Positions 12,601 through 24,640 are shown, counted from the stretch's first letter. The stretch is DNA of 64,000 nucleotides from Hormiphora californensis (GCA_020137815.1 CM035350.1:7389447-7453446), one strand, 5' to 3'. Notes: generated by a model not told the origin, from the sequence alone. Translations and numbers: made by a program.

Positions 12601-15540
12601 TTTTCCCACCCCACCCCAAATACCTTCCACCAAGTCTTCCTTAGAACAAAATTCATACTCCCTCCAGACCTCTCCTGAGGACCAGATTAGGGCCTCATCC
12701 AATACTAACCCGGCCCAACTCCCACTCTCCAATACTAACCCCAACTCCCACTCTCTAATACTAACCCCAACTCCCACTCTCTAATACTAACTCCAACTCC
12801 AACTCTCTAATACTAACCCCAACTCCCACTCTCTAATACTAACCCAGCCCAACTCCCACTCTCTAATACTAACCCCAACTCCCACTCTCTAATACTAACC
12901 CCAACTTCCCTACAGGACCCAGAGCACGTGGTGGTGTGTCACTGTAAGGGAGGAAAGGGACGTACAGGGGTCGCCATCGCCGCCTACATCCAATTCAGTA
13001 ACGCTCACCTCACCGCTGAGGAAGCCCTTGCTAAGTTTGCAGATAGGAGATTCTATGATGAGATCACGGGGGGTGTCACACAACCCTCGCAACGCAGGAT
13101 CGTTCACTACTTCAGTTCCCTTGTCAGTAATGACATTCAGCTGGAAAACAGGCAACTGACAATGACAACTCTTATATTGTTCGGGTGTCCCCTGATGGAC
13201 ACTAGGGGAGCCAAGTTGTGCTTCTGTATTTACGAGGGCTTCAGGCTGGTGCACACTACCAAAGTATACGAGGTGGTTCCTAATAGGGAGCACCTGTACA
13301 TCAGTCTAAATAGTGATGTCAGAGTTTCGAGTGACGTCATGATAAAGGCATTCCACATCACAAAAACAGGGAAGACGTGCGTGCTGAGAGTGCAGTTCCA
13401 CACTGCTTTTGTGCTCAGGGATTATAGTATGGTGTTTAGGAAGAAAGATATGGATATTGCCTGTAGGGATGACAAGTTTCCTGCTGACGGGGTATTACAG
13501 GTCCTCTTTAAGAGATTTGATAGTGTTGTAACGGACACAACAGATAGTGCTGCCCACCAATCACTACTAAATGATCAGCAGTGTGAAGCACACGAGGACT
13601 TGTCCAACCAGGTCTCCCTGATGAGTTTCGATTACGCTGATTTTAGCTCCTTCTTTACTGATAACCCACTGAGTGAGATAAAGCAGAGTGAGGTACTGGA
13701 CCAGGTGCTGATGATGCATGATGATTACAGGCTGATCTCACCCCTCATCCCCTTCACTGATGATCCTGTTGTAGCTGCCCTCCCGCCTCCCCTGCCCCCT
13801 AAATCCAACACCACCCGTCGCTCTGATGTCCCACCAAAACCAGAGAAACCAGTTAATAGAGTCCCACCCCGACCATCTCTACCAGTTCGAGCCACTACAT
13901 CTCAACCCACTAAACCGACCCAGCCCGTAGGTACCCTAGTCCGGGGAGACAACCAACCTACCCTAGTCCGCGGTGACAGCCAACCCAACAGTTTCACCAG
14001 CTACCTAGTTGCCGATAAAGATGACGCGGAATACTTGTCATTTGAAATAGCAACACCCGTCTCCACCCTGGTTCAAAAGTTTGAAACGGAGCACCGGACA
14101 TTTAGTGACTGGGTAAAGTTTGATAAGGATGATGATGATGATGATGTAGTTCTGATCGATCTCTCCTCTCCTGAGCCACCCGTCCAGAAGATAAATCTGG
14201 AGACCCGGAACTCAGCCCCTATCTCATACAACCATCATAACCACCCTATCAGTCCCCTCGTGACACCAGGTGAGGGTACAATAGTTAGGAAGGCTCGATC
14301 TATGGAGCAGATTGAAGGTGAATCCTCCTCTGGAGGCTCATCTTGTTCCGATAAAAGGAGTTCATATATCCCTTACCTAGAGAGGAGGGAGCCTGTTAAG
14401 AAGGATGAAGCTGGGAAGAAGACCTATGTGCCGTATAAGATCCGGACTGATAGTCTTGGGGGAGGGTCCTGTTCCAGTCCGGAGGGGTCCACATTCCTGT
14501 CACCACCACCCCTGCCACCCCGGGGCGACAAGATAGCTCCTGGACCTAGTTCTGGGGTTAGTAACGAAACATACTGTGCTGAGAACACCGCCACATCCAC
14601 ACCACGACTCTCTAAAAGTATGGATAACTTGAGTCACAGGGTGTCCGTCCAGGCATGTGATCCTCTGTTGGCATTAGGGAACCTCTCACACGATGGCTGG
14701 GAAACACTCAATCTGAGAAGGACGATAATGACAACTAAAGATATCTGGTTTAGACCCACCATTAGTAGGCAGGAATCCCAGGCTACACTAGTTACACAGT
14801 GTGCCGGTTCATTCATAATCAGAAAGAGTCAGACCCAGACAGATTCGTATGGGTTAACAATACGTCTAGAGGATGGAAAGCGGCACGAGGAGTTTAACTT
14901 ACACCCTGGCTCACACAAAGTCAGTAATTTCCTGATACAAAGGAAAGATAAAGGTGCTGGGAACTTCTTTATTAATGGGTATGGAAGTGTGGATTTTGTT
15001 AGTCTGGAGGAGCTGGTAGAATATTTCACCAAGCACACTAACGGTCTGCCTCACCCCCTGCGGGTTCCTCTTCAGCCATATTCAGATAGGATAGATCATG
15101 TGGTACCCATGCTCCTTCGAAACGTTTCCTTCCCAGTGTTCATCCTCGAGAAGCGAGTTATCCGATACCTGCCACTCAACACACTAGATGAAGACAACGT
15201 GAAGGGGTTATTGAGCGAGACTCTCTCGCAGATCGATCAGCAGGAGGTTCGATTAATTTCAATGAGTGTCACAAAACACGGGGTTTCTTTAACAGATCCT
15301 GACTGTTTACTGTTTGATGTCTACAATATCCCGTACAAGGAGATCAAGAATTGTGAGGTGGGCAGCCGGGAACAGACTGTAACTCTCCCTGAATCGTACA
15401 GAGGGGCAACAGTTGGGACATTTGGGCTTATACACAGGGATGGAAATGGGGAGATCATCTATGTTGCACTTGCAGAATATGAAGATAAGGGTGTGACAAT
15501 AACTAAAACAATCAACAAATTCCGATCATATCTTGTTTAG
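3033..15540 (+). CDS. Tensin-like protein (C1 - PTEN-type phosphatase - C2 - SH2 - PTB), 5' partial
   Basis: Tensins link integrin adhesions to actin and signal through phosphotyrosine. Exons: 3033-3129, 8265-8368, 10684-10855, 12149-12238 and 12916-15540; every junction keeps phase and ends at GT/AG. The first exon encodes the end of a C1 zinc finger (CSGCKARCHRRC, then a spaced C). Exons 2-5 encode the phosphatase-like domain, starting KMRYVDDKYDLDL and running through the WPD-type loop (FGWPDHHAP) to the P-loop HCKGGKGRTG. A C2 domain follows to about 13530, then a proline-rich linker (PPPLPPKS, PPPLPPR) with an acidic Asp run near 14130-14150. The SH2 domain is at about 14695-15065 with the binding Arg in FIIRKS, and the C-terminal PTB runs to the stop at 15538-15540. 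The catalytic Cys, Arg and loop Asp are all present, unlike vertebrate tensin-1. The 5' end lies outside the window. Family assignment is firm; which tensin paralogue it matches is not. Confidence 0.93.
4130..5335 (+). repeat. 32-bp tandem repeat, left arm of foldback
   Basis: About 37 copies of a 32-bp unit built from CTCCATCTCTCAGCTTCCC plus TACCTCCCATTTA, with variants such as CTTACCTACC and ATACCCTACC. They read in the orientation opposite to the right-arm copies. Confidence 0.9.
5342..7310 (-). repeat. 32-bp tandem repeat, right arm of foldback
   Basis: Same unit as the left arm, reverse-complemented (AGCTGAGAGATGGAGTAAAT plus GGGAGGTAGGGA). A variant unit GTATTTATGGGAGG recurs at 5517, 6031 and 6289, showing a higher-order period of about 257 bp (eight units). 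This explains the extra length of this arm. Confidence 0.9.
8785..8935. repeat. GA-rich microsatellite
   Basis: Imperfect (GA)n with AGACAGAG and AAAGA interruptions. It lies in the tensin intron just upstream of the candidate alternative first exon at 9013. Confidence 0.9.
9013..9185 (+). CDS. Candidate alternative first coding exon of the tensin gene
   Basis: An ATG at 9013 opens 57 codons that end at AG|GTAGTA (donor at 9186). The leftover phase (AG) matches that of the upstream exon 8265-8368, so it would splice to 10684 and read straight into YISPRII of the phosphatase domain. The encoded leader is basic and contains PPPLPPR, an SH3-ligand-like motif of the kind also seen in the tensin linker. 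Splicing from here would give a shorter protein lacking the C1 domain. No acceptor is needed if this is a first exon. Phase and composition are seen; use as a promoter is inferred. Confidence 0.5.
9548..9640. repeat. GA/GATA microsatellite
   Basis: Perfect (GA)n at about 9553-9598, flanked by GATAGA and GACAGA variants, in the tensin intron. Confidence 0.9.
9920..9933 (+). CDS. Possible second, minimal alternative first exon of tensin
   Basis: ATG ATT GAT CAT AG followed by the donor GTAATG gives a four-codon start whose phase also fits the acceptor at 10684. An in-frame TGA at 9890-9892 means translation here must begin at 9920. Such a short match can arise by chance, so this is weakly supported. 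Confidence 0.22.
10430..10683 (+). repeat. Degenerate CTAAC-rich pyrimidine repeat before a tensin acceptor
   Basis: Imperfect repeats of CCCTCTAACCCC, CTCCTTGTCTAACTCCC and similar, ending in CTCTCTCCCAG at the exon 10684 acceptor. Same character as the 33-bp satellite: repeated branch-point-like CTAAC plus a pyrimidine tract on the sense strand. Confidence 0.7.
11964..12081. mobile_element. Short palindromic MITE-like element
   Basis: Inverted arms of about 30 bp (AGTGGGTTTATTTTTCATAT at the left; near-complement ending TAGACCCACT) flank an inner hairpin AACTCCCCTCCC / GGGAGGGGAGTT. It lies in the tensin intron 10856-12148. No target duplication is certain. Confidence 0.75.
12698..12906 (+). 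repeat. 26-bp minisatellite with TACTAAC in each unit
   Basis: About eight copies of a unit built from CTCTCTAATACTAACCCCA plus ACTCCCA. Each carries TACTAAC, the optimal spliceosomal branch-point sequence. The last copy lies about 20 bases before the acceptor at 12915. The array fills the 3' part of the tensin intron 12239-12915. Confidence 0.9.
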
Positions 15541-16461
15541 TTTTTTATTGTTAACGCGTGTGTTAGTATCATTATCATTATTATCATTGTCTGTTTGTAA
15601 GTGAGTGATCATTATTATTATACTGCAGGCCCCGCATGTCATGGCTCCCACTCGCCTAGTGATTTATTCGATTTAATCCGATCTGTAAATCTGTGTATAC
15701 ACTTCTCTCTCTCATTTTCAATTGATTTTATCAACCACCCAAACCAAACTTGTTATTTCTGTGAGCAAATGGCGGTGTGGGGAAAACCGGAACTAGAAAA
15801 TCGAATCTAAAATGTGGGAAACTTCACGAGCTTCAATTGAAATATCTTAGTGCCTTGAGTATATGGAAATTATTTCCTGACATTGCATCAGAGTGTGGAT
15901 AGTCCGTTACACGCTCATTACATTGAACGTCATTTGCCGTCTTTTTCAGTGACCCAATGTGATCCCTTATACGTGTTTGTAGGGCGCTATGCCACAGCCA
16001 GCAGAACTGTGCGCAAAACGCGCGCGTGGGAATCTTGTGCGCGCAATATGCTACCTGATCCAAGACGCTCTCGGCCCCGACTGTGTAAACAAACAAACAC
16101 ACACACACCAACCGCTTTATAACCAACAGTTGCCAAACACTGTCACTGTGTACGAAACACATTTCGTGCTCTTAAACCTACCCATATTTGAATATCTTTC
16201 TGCCAACCGTGAACCGTGTCCTGTGAATTCCATGATAATCAGACCAATGTCAAAATAAAATAGGATCACCCCAAAGATCCAACTGTCACACACTCAAAAC
16301 AATAAAAACTCAGTAATTTGTCTACGATAAAATCCAATATAACACTACACGGACACATGAACTGCAGCTAGCATCGTGTACTAATAACAGCTACATCTTG
16401 TAAATAATTAGCCTAATTAGACATTAATTACCTAATCACATGACAAAGCTGCTGTATATCG
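15541..16461. other. Tensin 3' flank and intergenic DNA
   Basis: The start contains the tensin 3' UTR, with ATTATTAT-rich sequence after the stop. The rest is AT-rich with no supported exon. The overlapping ORFs at 15.8-16.3 kb lack recognisable domains. Confidence 0.6.
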
Positions 16462-16757
16462 TTAGGGGAAACTCTAACTGAATGGCATCCCATTAATGGG
16501 ATCCCATCAACAGTAAAACTCTAATTGATAATGAACCACAGTGATGGTTCTTTCTCTGTATTCTCTCTGTAGGCAGTACATCTATGTACTGCCTACAGAG
16601 AGAATACAGAGAAAGAACTATAGGGCATGCCCGGGCACGGCCGTGCACACAGAGAGAATACAGAGAAAGAACCATCACTGTGGTCCATTATCAGTTAGAG
16701 TTTTACTGTTGATGGGATCCCATTAATGTGATGCCATTCAGTTAGAGTTTTCCCTAA
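16462..16757. mobile_element. Nested-palindrome MITE, copy 1
   Basis: Long inverted arms (TTAGGGGAAACTCTAACTGA start; mirrored end CAGTTAGAGTTTTCCCTAA) of about 115 bp. Inside is a second perfect hairpin around 16549-16618 (GGCAGTACAT / ATGTACTGCC core) plus a GC-rich piece GGGCATGCCCGGGCACGG. A second, interrupted copy is at 63001-63545. Confidence 0.85.
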
Positions 16758-16934
16758 TATATATAGTCAAATATATAATCCACAAAAAAAAGCTTTTCCG
16801 TCATTCGTTTCCGTTCGTCTCTGGCTGTCTCTCTACTAGTCTTGGTATCACAAAAAGTGCAAAAATATATCGGGGTAATGGGGTATTTCAAATAAAACAG
16901 TCATTTCTCTGTCTCATCATGCAGTTCACTCTCT

Positions 16935-19676
16935 CTATCGTATAGAGTTCGTTATTGACCCTGCTGTTTTCGACCAGTCCAACTGAGATGCTTGTAACTG
17001 AGACGTCGTAACATTCTGAATCTGGGAGAGAAGGAAGGGAGTTAGGGATCTAGTGATTCACTTATTTGGGCCATCTACACACACATCTATTATCACAGTA
17101 TTGTCACAGACTGTCCCTAAATACTATTACTAATCTAGCTGAACACCTACACTATTTAAGTGCCAACTAGAAAAGGACCCTGTGATGAATTGCCTAGCTA
17201 GACTCTGTTTCGGTTAGAACATAACAAGTGATGAAGGCATACCTGGGGTATCATAGCGTGAGACATTGGGTGAGAGAGGGTCTGATGGATGTGGCTGAAG
17301 GATGAAGTTGGAGAGGAATCACACGTACTGCTAACCTGAAATAGAGAAGCACATTAGATGGGGGTAGAGGGAGAGGGGCAATGGGGAGGGCGGGTTAGAA
17401 GGAGAATAGCAATGGGAGGTAGAGGGAGGGGGCAATGGGGAGGGCGGGTTAGAAGGAGAATAGCAATTGGGAGTGGGGGATAGGAACAGTTGGGGGGGGG
17501 TAGAGGGAGGGGGGCAATGGAGAGGGCGGGTTAGAGGGAGAGGGGCAATGGGGGGGGGGGGGTAGAGAGAGTTGGGAGGTTAGAAGGCTGTATGGCGGCG
17601 CTCAGATGGGGTCGCGGCGCCACACAGTTAGAAGGAGGGTTGGGAGGTTAAATCAAAGATACAAAGATACAGGGATGAGGGAGATGTTTCTAACTAAATA
17701 CGTTACCTCAACATCCTCAGTTTTCCAGGCCTGACCCAGGGCCATGTTAAGGTCAGCTTTGGGCCACGCAGTCATATGGAGACTGCTGGGATCCTTCCAG
17801 CCTGACAGGGGGCTACTGGATTTCCACGAACTGTGAATTGAGGTACCTGGAAATTAGAGTAAAACTTGAGTAATTAATTGGACATTTAAAAATCATGCAC
17901 ATCACAAAACATATTTTCGAAGCCAAAATGTGAAATCGGTATATAATTTTGGTATGTTATTCTAGTAGGAAGATACTAAAAATAAAATGCTAAAATAATA
18001 AGTAGTTCTCACCTTGTTTAGGGGCGGTGTGGGTTTTCATGTGCTTATGAAGGGATGATGCATGCACAAAGCTCTTTTCGCATTTAGTGCATTTAAATTG
18101 CTTCACCCCCGTATGCGTCGGGATATGAGCTGTCAGGTTAGAGTGGACAGAAAACGCTTTCCCTGAAAGGGGGGAGGGGGTATTGTCAAAAGCATGTCTG
18201 GTATAGACTAGACACCAATCAGACAACATCGAGAGGGAATTGATTCCTCTCCATTTGATATATTTCATAAGAATTGGAAATCGACCGCCCACAAAGATTT
18301 GACATATCCATATTCATTATTCCCCCTTTTTACGTAGTAAAGTGGAGACAACAAACAGTTGGATTGTGCAAGATCAACTTACCACAAAAACCACATTTGA
18401 ATGGCCGTTCCCCGGTATGAGTTCGGGTATGCCTGATCATATTACTATGATGTGCGAATGCCTTTCCGCAGTGATTACATTTGAATGGTTTGTCTCCCGT
18501 GTGTGTTCTCATATGTTCCTTGAGTGTCCAAGGAGTTGAAAACTTCTTCGAGCATAGCTCACACCTGGAGATGACATTAAACTATCAAAAGGGGGAATTG
18601 ATTTGCTGTCAAAAGGGAGCCCCGGTAGTGAAACTAATAATGACTCGGACACCAACTATAATACCAGCTCCTGCGTCACAAAAATATGCCCAAGAAAGAA
18701 ACTCAAGCTATACATCACTTTCAAGCATTCTTGTTCCCACTAACAGACAGCAGTACCGAAACTTTAATTGTAAAATACTCACTGGATACGACGGTGGTTT
18801 TTAGGGACCATGTGCTGACGAGCATGTGCAGTTAGCTGGGTGCAGTGTGTAAAGCTCTTATCACATTGATCACACCTCAGATTCTTATCAGTTGTGGGTG
18901 TGGGGGTAGCGGCGGCGGTGTGACTAGCCATGTGAGTTATCATCTCGCTGCTGGTAGCGAACACTTGGTTGCACTGGTAACACTGATAGAGGAGGGGTTA
19001 TTAGGTACTGGCGGGAAGGGGGTGCGCTAACTATTTGGAGTAAATAGTACACCGCCAGTTGGACTAGAAGATTGAACAGCCGGAAACTAGCAGTAACATA
19101 GGGGCTGACAAATCAAATCAGATTAAATGTGAACTATATTTTAGAACTCTACAGATTTGTGCGAATCACAACTGAATTTCAAGAAACAGGTTTTGTCGCA
19201 GGTAAAATCTTACCTTAAAACTGTGGTTGGGGTTAGACATGGTCGGTGAAGGGTTATTCGAGTGTTCTCTAATGTGCATTCGGAGAGATAAAGATAAAGC
19301 GAATATCTTTCCGCAGTGATCACACCTGATATGGGGAAATAAATTAGAAGATCCCCAGTACAGTCTATAATATCAGATACAGAATTACAGAATATCTCCC
19401 CCGGTAAAATTCCTGAATATTTTGATTCCTACAGTATCTCTTCTAAAGAGAGAGAGAGAGAGAATTCTTGAGATTCTTTCTCTGTGAACACCGCACTTCA
19501 CCATAACTCACCCCCCCTAATTAATTAAGATACTCACCATAGCATATCGTTATTGGTAGATCCACCGGTTCCACAGTTCCCGCTCTGCAGGCTGCACTGA
19601 TGCATTCGATGCCATATCAAACTATAGGGGTAGAAGAACGCTCTCTGACAGGTCTTGCAAACGTACGCTCCGTCAT
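16935..19676 (-). CDS. C2H2 zinc-finger protein with eight fingers (5' partial)
   Basis: Exons on the minus strand: 19538-19676, 19214-19325, 18783-18982, 18383-18564, 18013-18162, 17707-17846, 17243-17335 and 16935-17021; all phases agree. Finger 1 (CKTCQRAF...HRMH) and finger 2 (CDHCGKIF...HIREH) have their own exons. Exon 3 has two fingers with an Ala/Thr/Pro linker. Exons 4-5 hold four fingers joined by TGEKP-like linkers (TGDKPFK, TGERPFK, TGVKQFK), one finger being split across the exon boundary. The last three exons encode a Ser/Thr-rich tail without fingers, ending at TAG 16937-16935. It is probably a sequence-specific nuclear DNA-binding protein. The first exon in view begins mid-codon, so the start lies upstream, possibly in the gap at 20009-20108. 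No orthologue recognised. Confidence 0.85.
17345..17640 (-). repeat. G-rich minisatellite (sense: CTAAC plus pyrimidines) in zinc-finger intron
   Basis: Imperfect repeats of GGGCGGGTTAGAAGG, GCAATGGGGAGG and GGTAGAGGGAGG. On the gene's sense strand these read as CCTTCTAACCCGCCC-type blocks, placed immediately upstream of the acceptor of exon 17243-17335. Confidence 0.8.
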
Positions 19677-20008
19677 CTGGAGAGATAAAATGGGTTAGGG
19701 GAGTGGAATTTTGTGGTTGGGGCCGGAAAACCGAATTGAATATTAGGCTATACTGAGAGAAATGGGAGACAATAGAGAGTATGGACTATATTTTAGAGAC
19801 CCCCCGCCCCACTGTTAAGTTTTAGATAGGAAGCTGGCAGCAGCTTTACTAAGTAAACATTGTGTGACTAGTAAATTAGGTCGCCCCCTCTCTTCAGTCC
19901 TTCATGTAGTCCCCATCATGTTATATCATGTATAAAAAGTACACGAGTTCTATGCTGGACGCTGGTCCCGGTCGTAGAGAAATAGAGGGGGAGAGAGAGA
20001 GCGAGAGA

Positions 20009-20108
20009 NNNNNNNNNNNNNNNNNNNNNNNNNNNNNNNNNNNNNNNNNNNNNNNNNNNNNNNNNNNNNNNNNNNNNNNNNNNNNNNNNNNNNNNNNNNN
20101 NNNNNNNN
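20009..20108. other. Assembly gap (100 N)
   Basis: Exactly 100 N following a GA microsatellite. The round length indicates a scaffold gap of unknown true size. It may hide the 5' exon of the zinc-finger gene. Confidence 0.98.
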
Positions 20109-20520
20109 TTTTAAAATTACGAAAGGCACCCGGTCTGTGTCAGTACATTGTACTGACACCGACCATGTGACCGGTGAGAAAATATCTGTGACCTGATACT
20201 AGTGACCGGTGAGAACAGATCACGGTCACCCATGTATCAGTGATACTATCACTACATATTGTACTAGTATAACTGAAGTCCACACAGTGCACACCGGGGG
20301 AGGAGTATAGAGCTTTACTCCTACCCCGGTGTGTATGGAGACAACTGGGAGGGGGGGGGGGGGGGGGAGACAACTGTGCAGGGAGGAGGTCATCTTAGCA
20401 GCTCGTTGGGGACGAATGTCTTGCTCACATGGTTACGGGTCACTACATCTCCCGCCGTGTGTCTCTTATAGCCGCAACTGTTAGTGTGCGTACGTTACTA
20501 ATCCCTAGCCTGAGACACCG

Positions 20521-20660
<140 letters not shown>

Positions 20661-22828
20661 CTCTATCTCTCCCTCTCTCTCTTGAAAGATATAGATGCTA
20701 CCTAGGTGGGTCGATCATTAGTTCGCTTGGACTTAGAGCTGCTCCTGCTGTCCTCTCTCTCCCTCTCCTTCCCTCTCTCCCTCTCTCTTTTAATTTACTA
20801 CCAGTTCCACTACTATCTAGGAAGTTTTGCATTCGTCTCTCTCGACTTCCCACACTGCCCGGCTGCAGTAGCCATATTCCAAAGTTTTCTTGTTAATTTT
20901 GACCCACATTTAAATAAAAATTTTCATTTTGCAATCAAATAGTTCGCTGCAAATATATGCTCCATCCCCCAAAATGTGATAAAGTTGTGAACATGGCTGT
21001 ACCAATAACCTTGCAAATGATGACAAACCTCGATTGGGGGATGATTAATGAGATATATTGGTCCGATTGGTGCGCTGTTGGTGGTACTGCAGTTATCAAT
21101 TACACTTTATCAGATCGTTATCAGGCAGATTTAGGGGATAGCTATAAGAGAAAGGAAAACGTTACACAACAACAACTACTACTACTACAAGACATTCTCG
21201 AAGGGGTAGGAGGAGAGAGAGAGAGTGCGCGTGACCCGACAGTGCTACACACAGCACATTCAGCGCTGTTATAGGAGGGAGGAAGGGCTGGAAGAGGGGA
21301 GCTAAGGGGTTGCAATAGGGAACTGTAGGGCTGGGGTATGGGACTGTGGTATGGGGGTAACCCGGGTATGGGGCTTTATCGGACAATCACAGTACAACTT
21401 TTAGGAGGCTGCAGGGGTCAATGAAAGGGGCTAATTATCAATTTGTGCCCTAAAAAGAGAGCACTATTAGGACACTTTGATATCAAGTTTACAAGATTGA
21501 CAAGAGTTCTACCAATCCTTAGTCTACTATTATCCCCACTGAGACCTCTTATTGTTGTACTTCCCAACTCCACGAAACAACAATCACCTCTTTCATTTCG
21601 GCCTAGATTAAGAGTTGCTAATACAATTTTGTAAAGAATATAGTGTTCTCCTGTTTACGCAATCCTTAGTATTTCGCGTATCCAACCCGTGACTAAGAGG
21701 AGCTGTTAGAATAGTTGTAATAGCACACCAGTCACATTTTGAGGGAGAGAGAGAGAGAGAGGAGGGAGAGAGAGTGAGAGAAAGAAGGAACGAGAGTTAA
21801 AGAGGAGAATGACGATCAATGAGATTCTAAGGGCACACATCTAATACGGGCCGCGTACAAAGCCTGTACACAAGCACGTGGTGTTGATGAATTTTATATT
21901 AGGTACCAAGACCAGGACACGGGACACAAAAACAGGGCATGAATAATAAAAGACCAAAGAAAGAGAAGGAGGGCGTGTAGGGGTGTGTAAAAGAGAGAGA
22001 GAGGTATCCCTCTCTTTCTTTTTCCTATGCAGATCTGCACAAAGTATTTGACAAAAGATCACAAGCCCGTAAAGAATTATAGTAGGATGGCTAAATGGAA
22101 CTGGTTGAACCCAACTCTTACCGTGGAGTGGTGGTCGAGGTGTGTATGTGACTGGGGTGTCCGGGGGTCCACCAGGTCAGGGCGAGAGAGAGAGAGGACT
22201 CTCATCTCTCTCATCCTCTCTCCACGCAGCCTACTCGGGGTTGTGACACGTGACACACGCTCACCCAGCAAGCCTCCCTCGTAATTGGATACCCACGCTC
22301 AGTGCGCCATCTGAACATATCACGTGACCTCCCTTGACACGTGATCTCCTCGCGCCACGTGATATAGATAGGGAGATGTGATTGGTGGAGAGAGTGGGAA
22401 GTTAAACCCTGAAGTAGTAGACGCTTGCTTGTGGGACAGACATAGCTTCGTCATCATCGCTCTGTATTCCAGGCATGGCTTGCTATTTGGGAGGAAATAG
22501 GTGGGTGAGAGGATCTGTACGGTTAGAATGGGTTGGGGACATGCCGTCCCCGCCGCCAACCCCATCTGAGAATCAAATTGGGGTATGGCGCCGCCATACA
22601 GGGGACATGTGGTTAGAATGGGCAATTCATGGTGGGACTGGGAGGTAAGGGGGAGAGAGGGGCACGGGGACTGCCAAAAGTAAACAATAACATCACCATC
22701 CCTGTTTTTAGATTCCTGTGGTTACTATGCTATTCCTGGAATAGTGAGAGGTCGAAACTAGAAGTAGAGTATGGAATGTAGTAGATGAGAAATGGAATGA
22801 AAAACTGGAATCTTCAGCTACCATATGC
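20661..22828. other. No supported gene; scattered low-complexity DNA
   Basis: ORFs here (for example 20957-21274) show no recognisable domain, splice structure or composition typical of the genes in this window. A GA-rich patch is at 21742-21790. A GGCGCCGCC-containing segment near 22585 resembles the palindrome at 22829. Confidence 0.5.
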
Positions 22829-22955
22829 ATATCTGGCGGCGCCACCGTCTCCCTTGCACCTCGGGAAGTCAGCCACTGGCTCCCCGAGGTGCAAGGGAGG
22901 CCGTAATACCCCGTTTTGATGGTCCAAGTGCACTCAGATCGGGTCGGCGCCGCCA
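22829..22955. repeat. Nested palindrome (GGCGCC-ended)
   Basis: Outer inverted arms TCTGGCGGCGCC and GGCGCCGCCAGA enclose an inner, nearly perfect hairpin, CTCCCTTGCACCTCGGG and its complement at about 22847-22901. Probably a miniature element. Confidence 0.75.
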
Positions 22956-23204
22956 GAGACTGACAGGGCGCCACTGGCTGTCCCACCTGGTGTCGATGAC
23001 TACGATTTTCTAACATAACAGTGACCCGACCGGCCGACCCCTTCTACTTCATTTGATGACGATAGTGCATGTTTAATTATTTAATAATTCGGCCAATCTT
23101 CTCTCTCACTTGCCTTATTAAAATTAACCGCAATTTAAATTCAGCATCTTATCACTATAACAACGGGGCGGTGGATTGATCAAACACACCGAGAGAAGAT
23201 AAAG

Positions 23205-23355
<151 letters not shown>

Positions 23356-23948
23356 GTGACACATTAATGACTAAACCAAATGTGTCTACTTAAAATTCAT
23401 TGCAGGATTGCTGTTGTCAAGCTGCAGCAGTCCTATCTACATCCGATATCGCGACAAAAACATTAGCTCTGTTACTCGAAATTTACCTACCTAAATTCTA
23501 AAAGTCATTATTTTCATGTTTTCCAAGTACATACTACTACATACGTGTAACCCCCTATAATAGTATGCAATACTTTGTAAAAAAGTCTAATACAAAACAC
23601 TGAATCAGGGAAGAGCAGAGGTAGGCGGTGGAAGACTCGAAATGAAGATGATAAAACGAAATAGAGGACAGAGGTAGAGGCAAGGTACTGATCTGTATCT
23701 TGCACCAGTTGAGCGAGAGAGGAGGTAATTTAAAAGGACTAATATCATCTCTACATTGTATTAGACTGTCTGTGCCGCAGGTGATCTAGATCACTTGTTA
23801 ATAAAATCCTAGCCACAGATCAAACAGCGATAGAGAGAGAGAGAGCTTGATGGATGGGCCGATCTTAGTCGGCGCCGCAGGGTATCGATCTTTGTCCTAT
23901 AGATGTGTTAGATAAATCCTTAGTGTTAATAACATGATCTGTTTTCAG

Positions 23949-24230
23949 CCACGTGGAGCGCGAGCAGTGGAGGACCTCCAATCAACATGCGAAGCAGAGG
24001 TTGTTCAGCGACCCGCGTTCTATGAATTTGACATGTTGCATCAGAGAGTGGATGTATCATCACGCTTAAAGGATAAGAGAGTGAGGGGCACCAGTGACCC
24101 TATGAAAGAGAGAGTCAAGATGTCAGAGATGGAGGAGGATAGGTCCACGAGAAGGGTTAGAGTCCATTCTTCCAGTGTCAACTCAATTACAGAGCTCAAG
24201 TCTCATGACATACTCATCGAGTTGACCCAG
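23949..24230 (+). CDS. Exon-like segment, product unrecognised
   Basis: Bounded by a plausible acceptor (CTGTTTTCAG) and donor (CCCAG|GTATCT), with one frame open throughout. The open frame is charged (RVRG, KERVKMSEMEEDR, SITELKSHDILIELTQ) and matches no family I know. A second frame opens HVEREQWR but stops after about 39 codons. No neighbouring exon could be joined to it. A decayed copy lies about 550 bp downstream (24495-24640), so it may be a repeat rather than a gene. Confidence 0.25.
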
Positions 24231-24494
24231 GTATCTACTGTTTGGATTTAAATTGCTGCACCCAACATTGGACATTAAAAATGATTAACACCACTTTCAT
24301 TGATGCACATAGTACAGTATGCTATGAGCTGCTCCTGATCGGATTCGGAGTATGCAGGTCGCGGTGAGGGCAGATGACTCTTCACCACGTGACACCCTCC
24401 CACACACGTGACAGCAGATCAGGTGCCTTGAATTATCCATCTTCACCGTATCAAATGTTGATATTACACATGCGGAGGTATGGCACCACCGTGG

Positions 24495-24640
24495 GGAGAT
24501 GCGAGGCAGTGGAGGACCCTCCCTCGACATGCGAGTGCAGGAGTCTGTTCAGCGACCCGGGCGTCTCTTACTGAATATATGACAAGCTGCACATGTGAGA
24601 GTGGGATGCTAGTCATCAGCTTAAAGGATAGAGAGAGTGA
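24495..24640 (+). repeat. Diverged duplicate of 23949-24100
   Basis: Shares GCAGTGGAGGACC, CAACATGCGA/CGACATGCGA, TGTTCAGCGACCC and GCTTAAAGGATA in the same order with the segment at 23949, with indels between them. It runs into a (GA)n tract. Confidence 0.65.

Noticed and set aside
20957-21274. 105-codon ORF starting MLHPPKCDK
   Set aside because: No family match, no splice partners, and it runs into low-complexity sequence.
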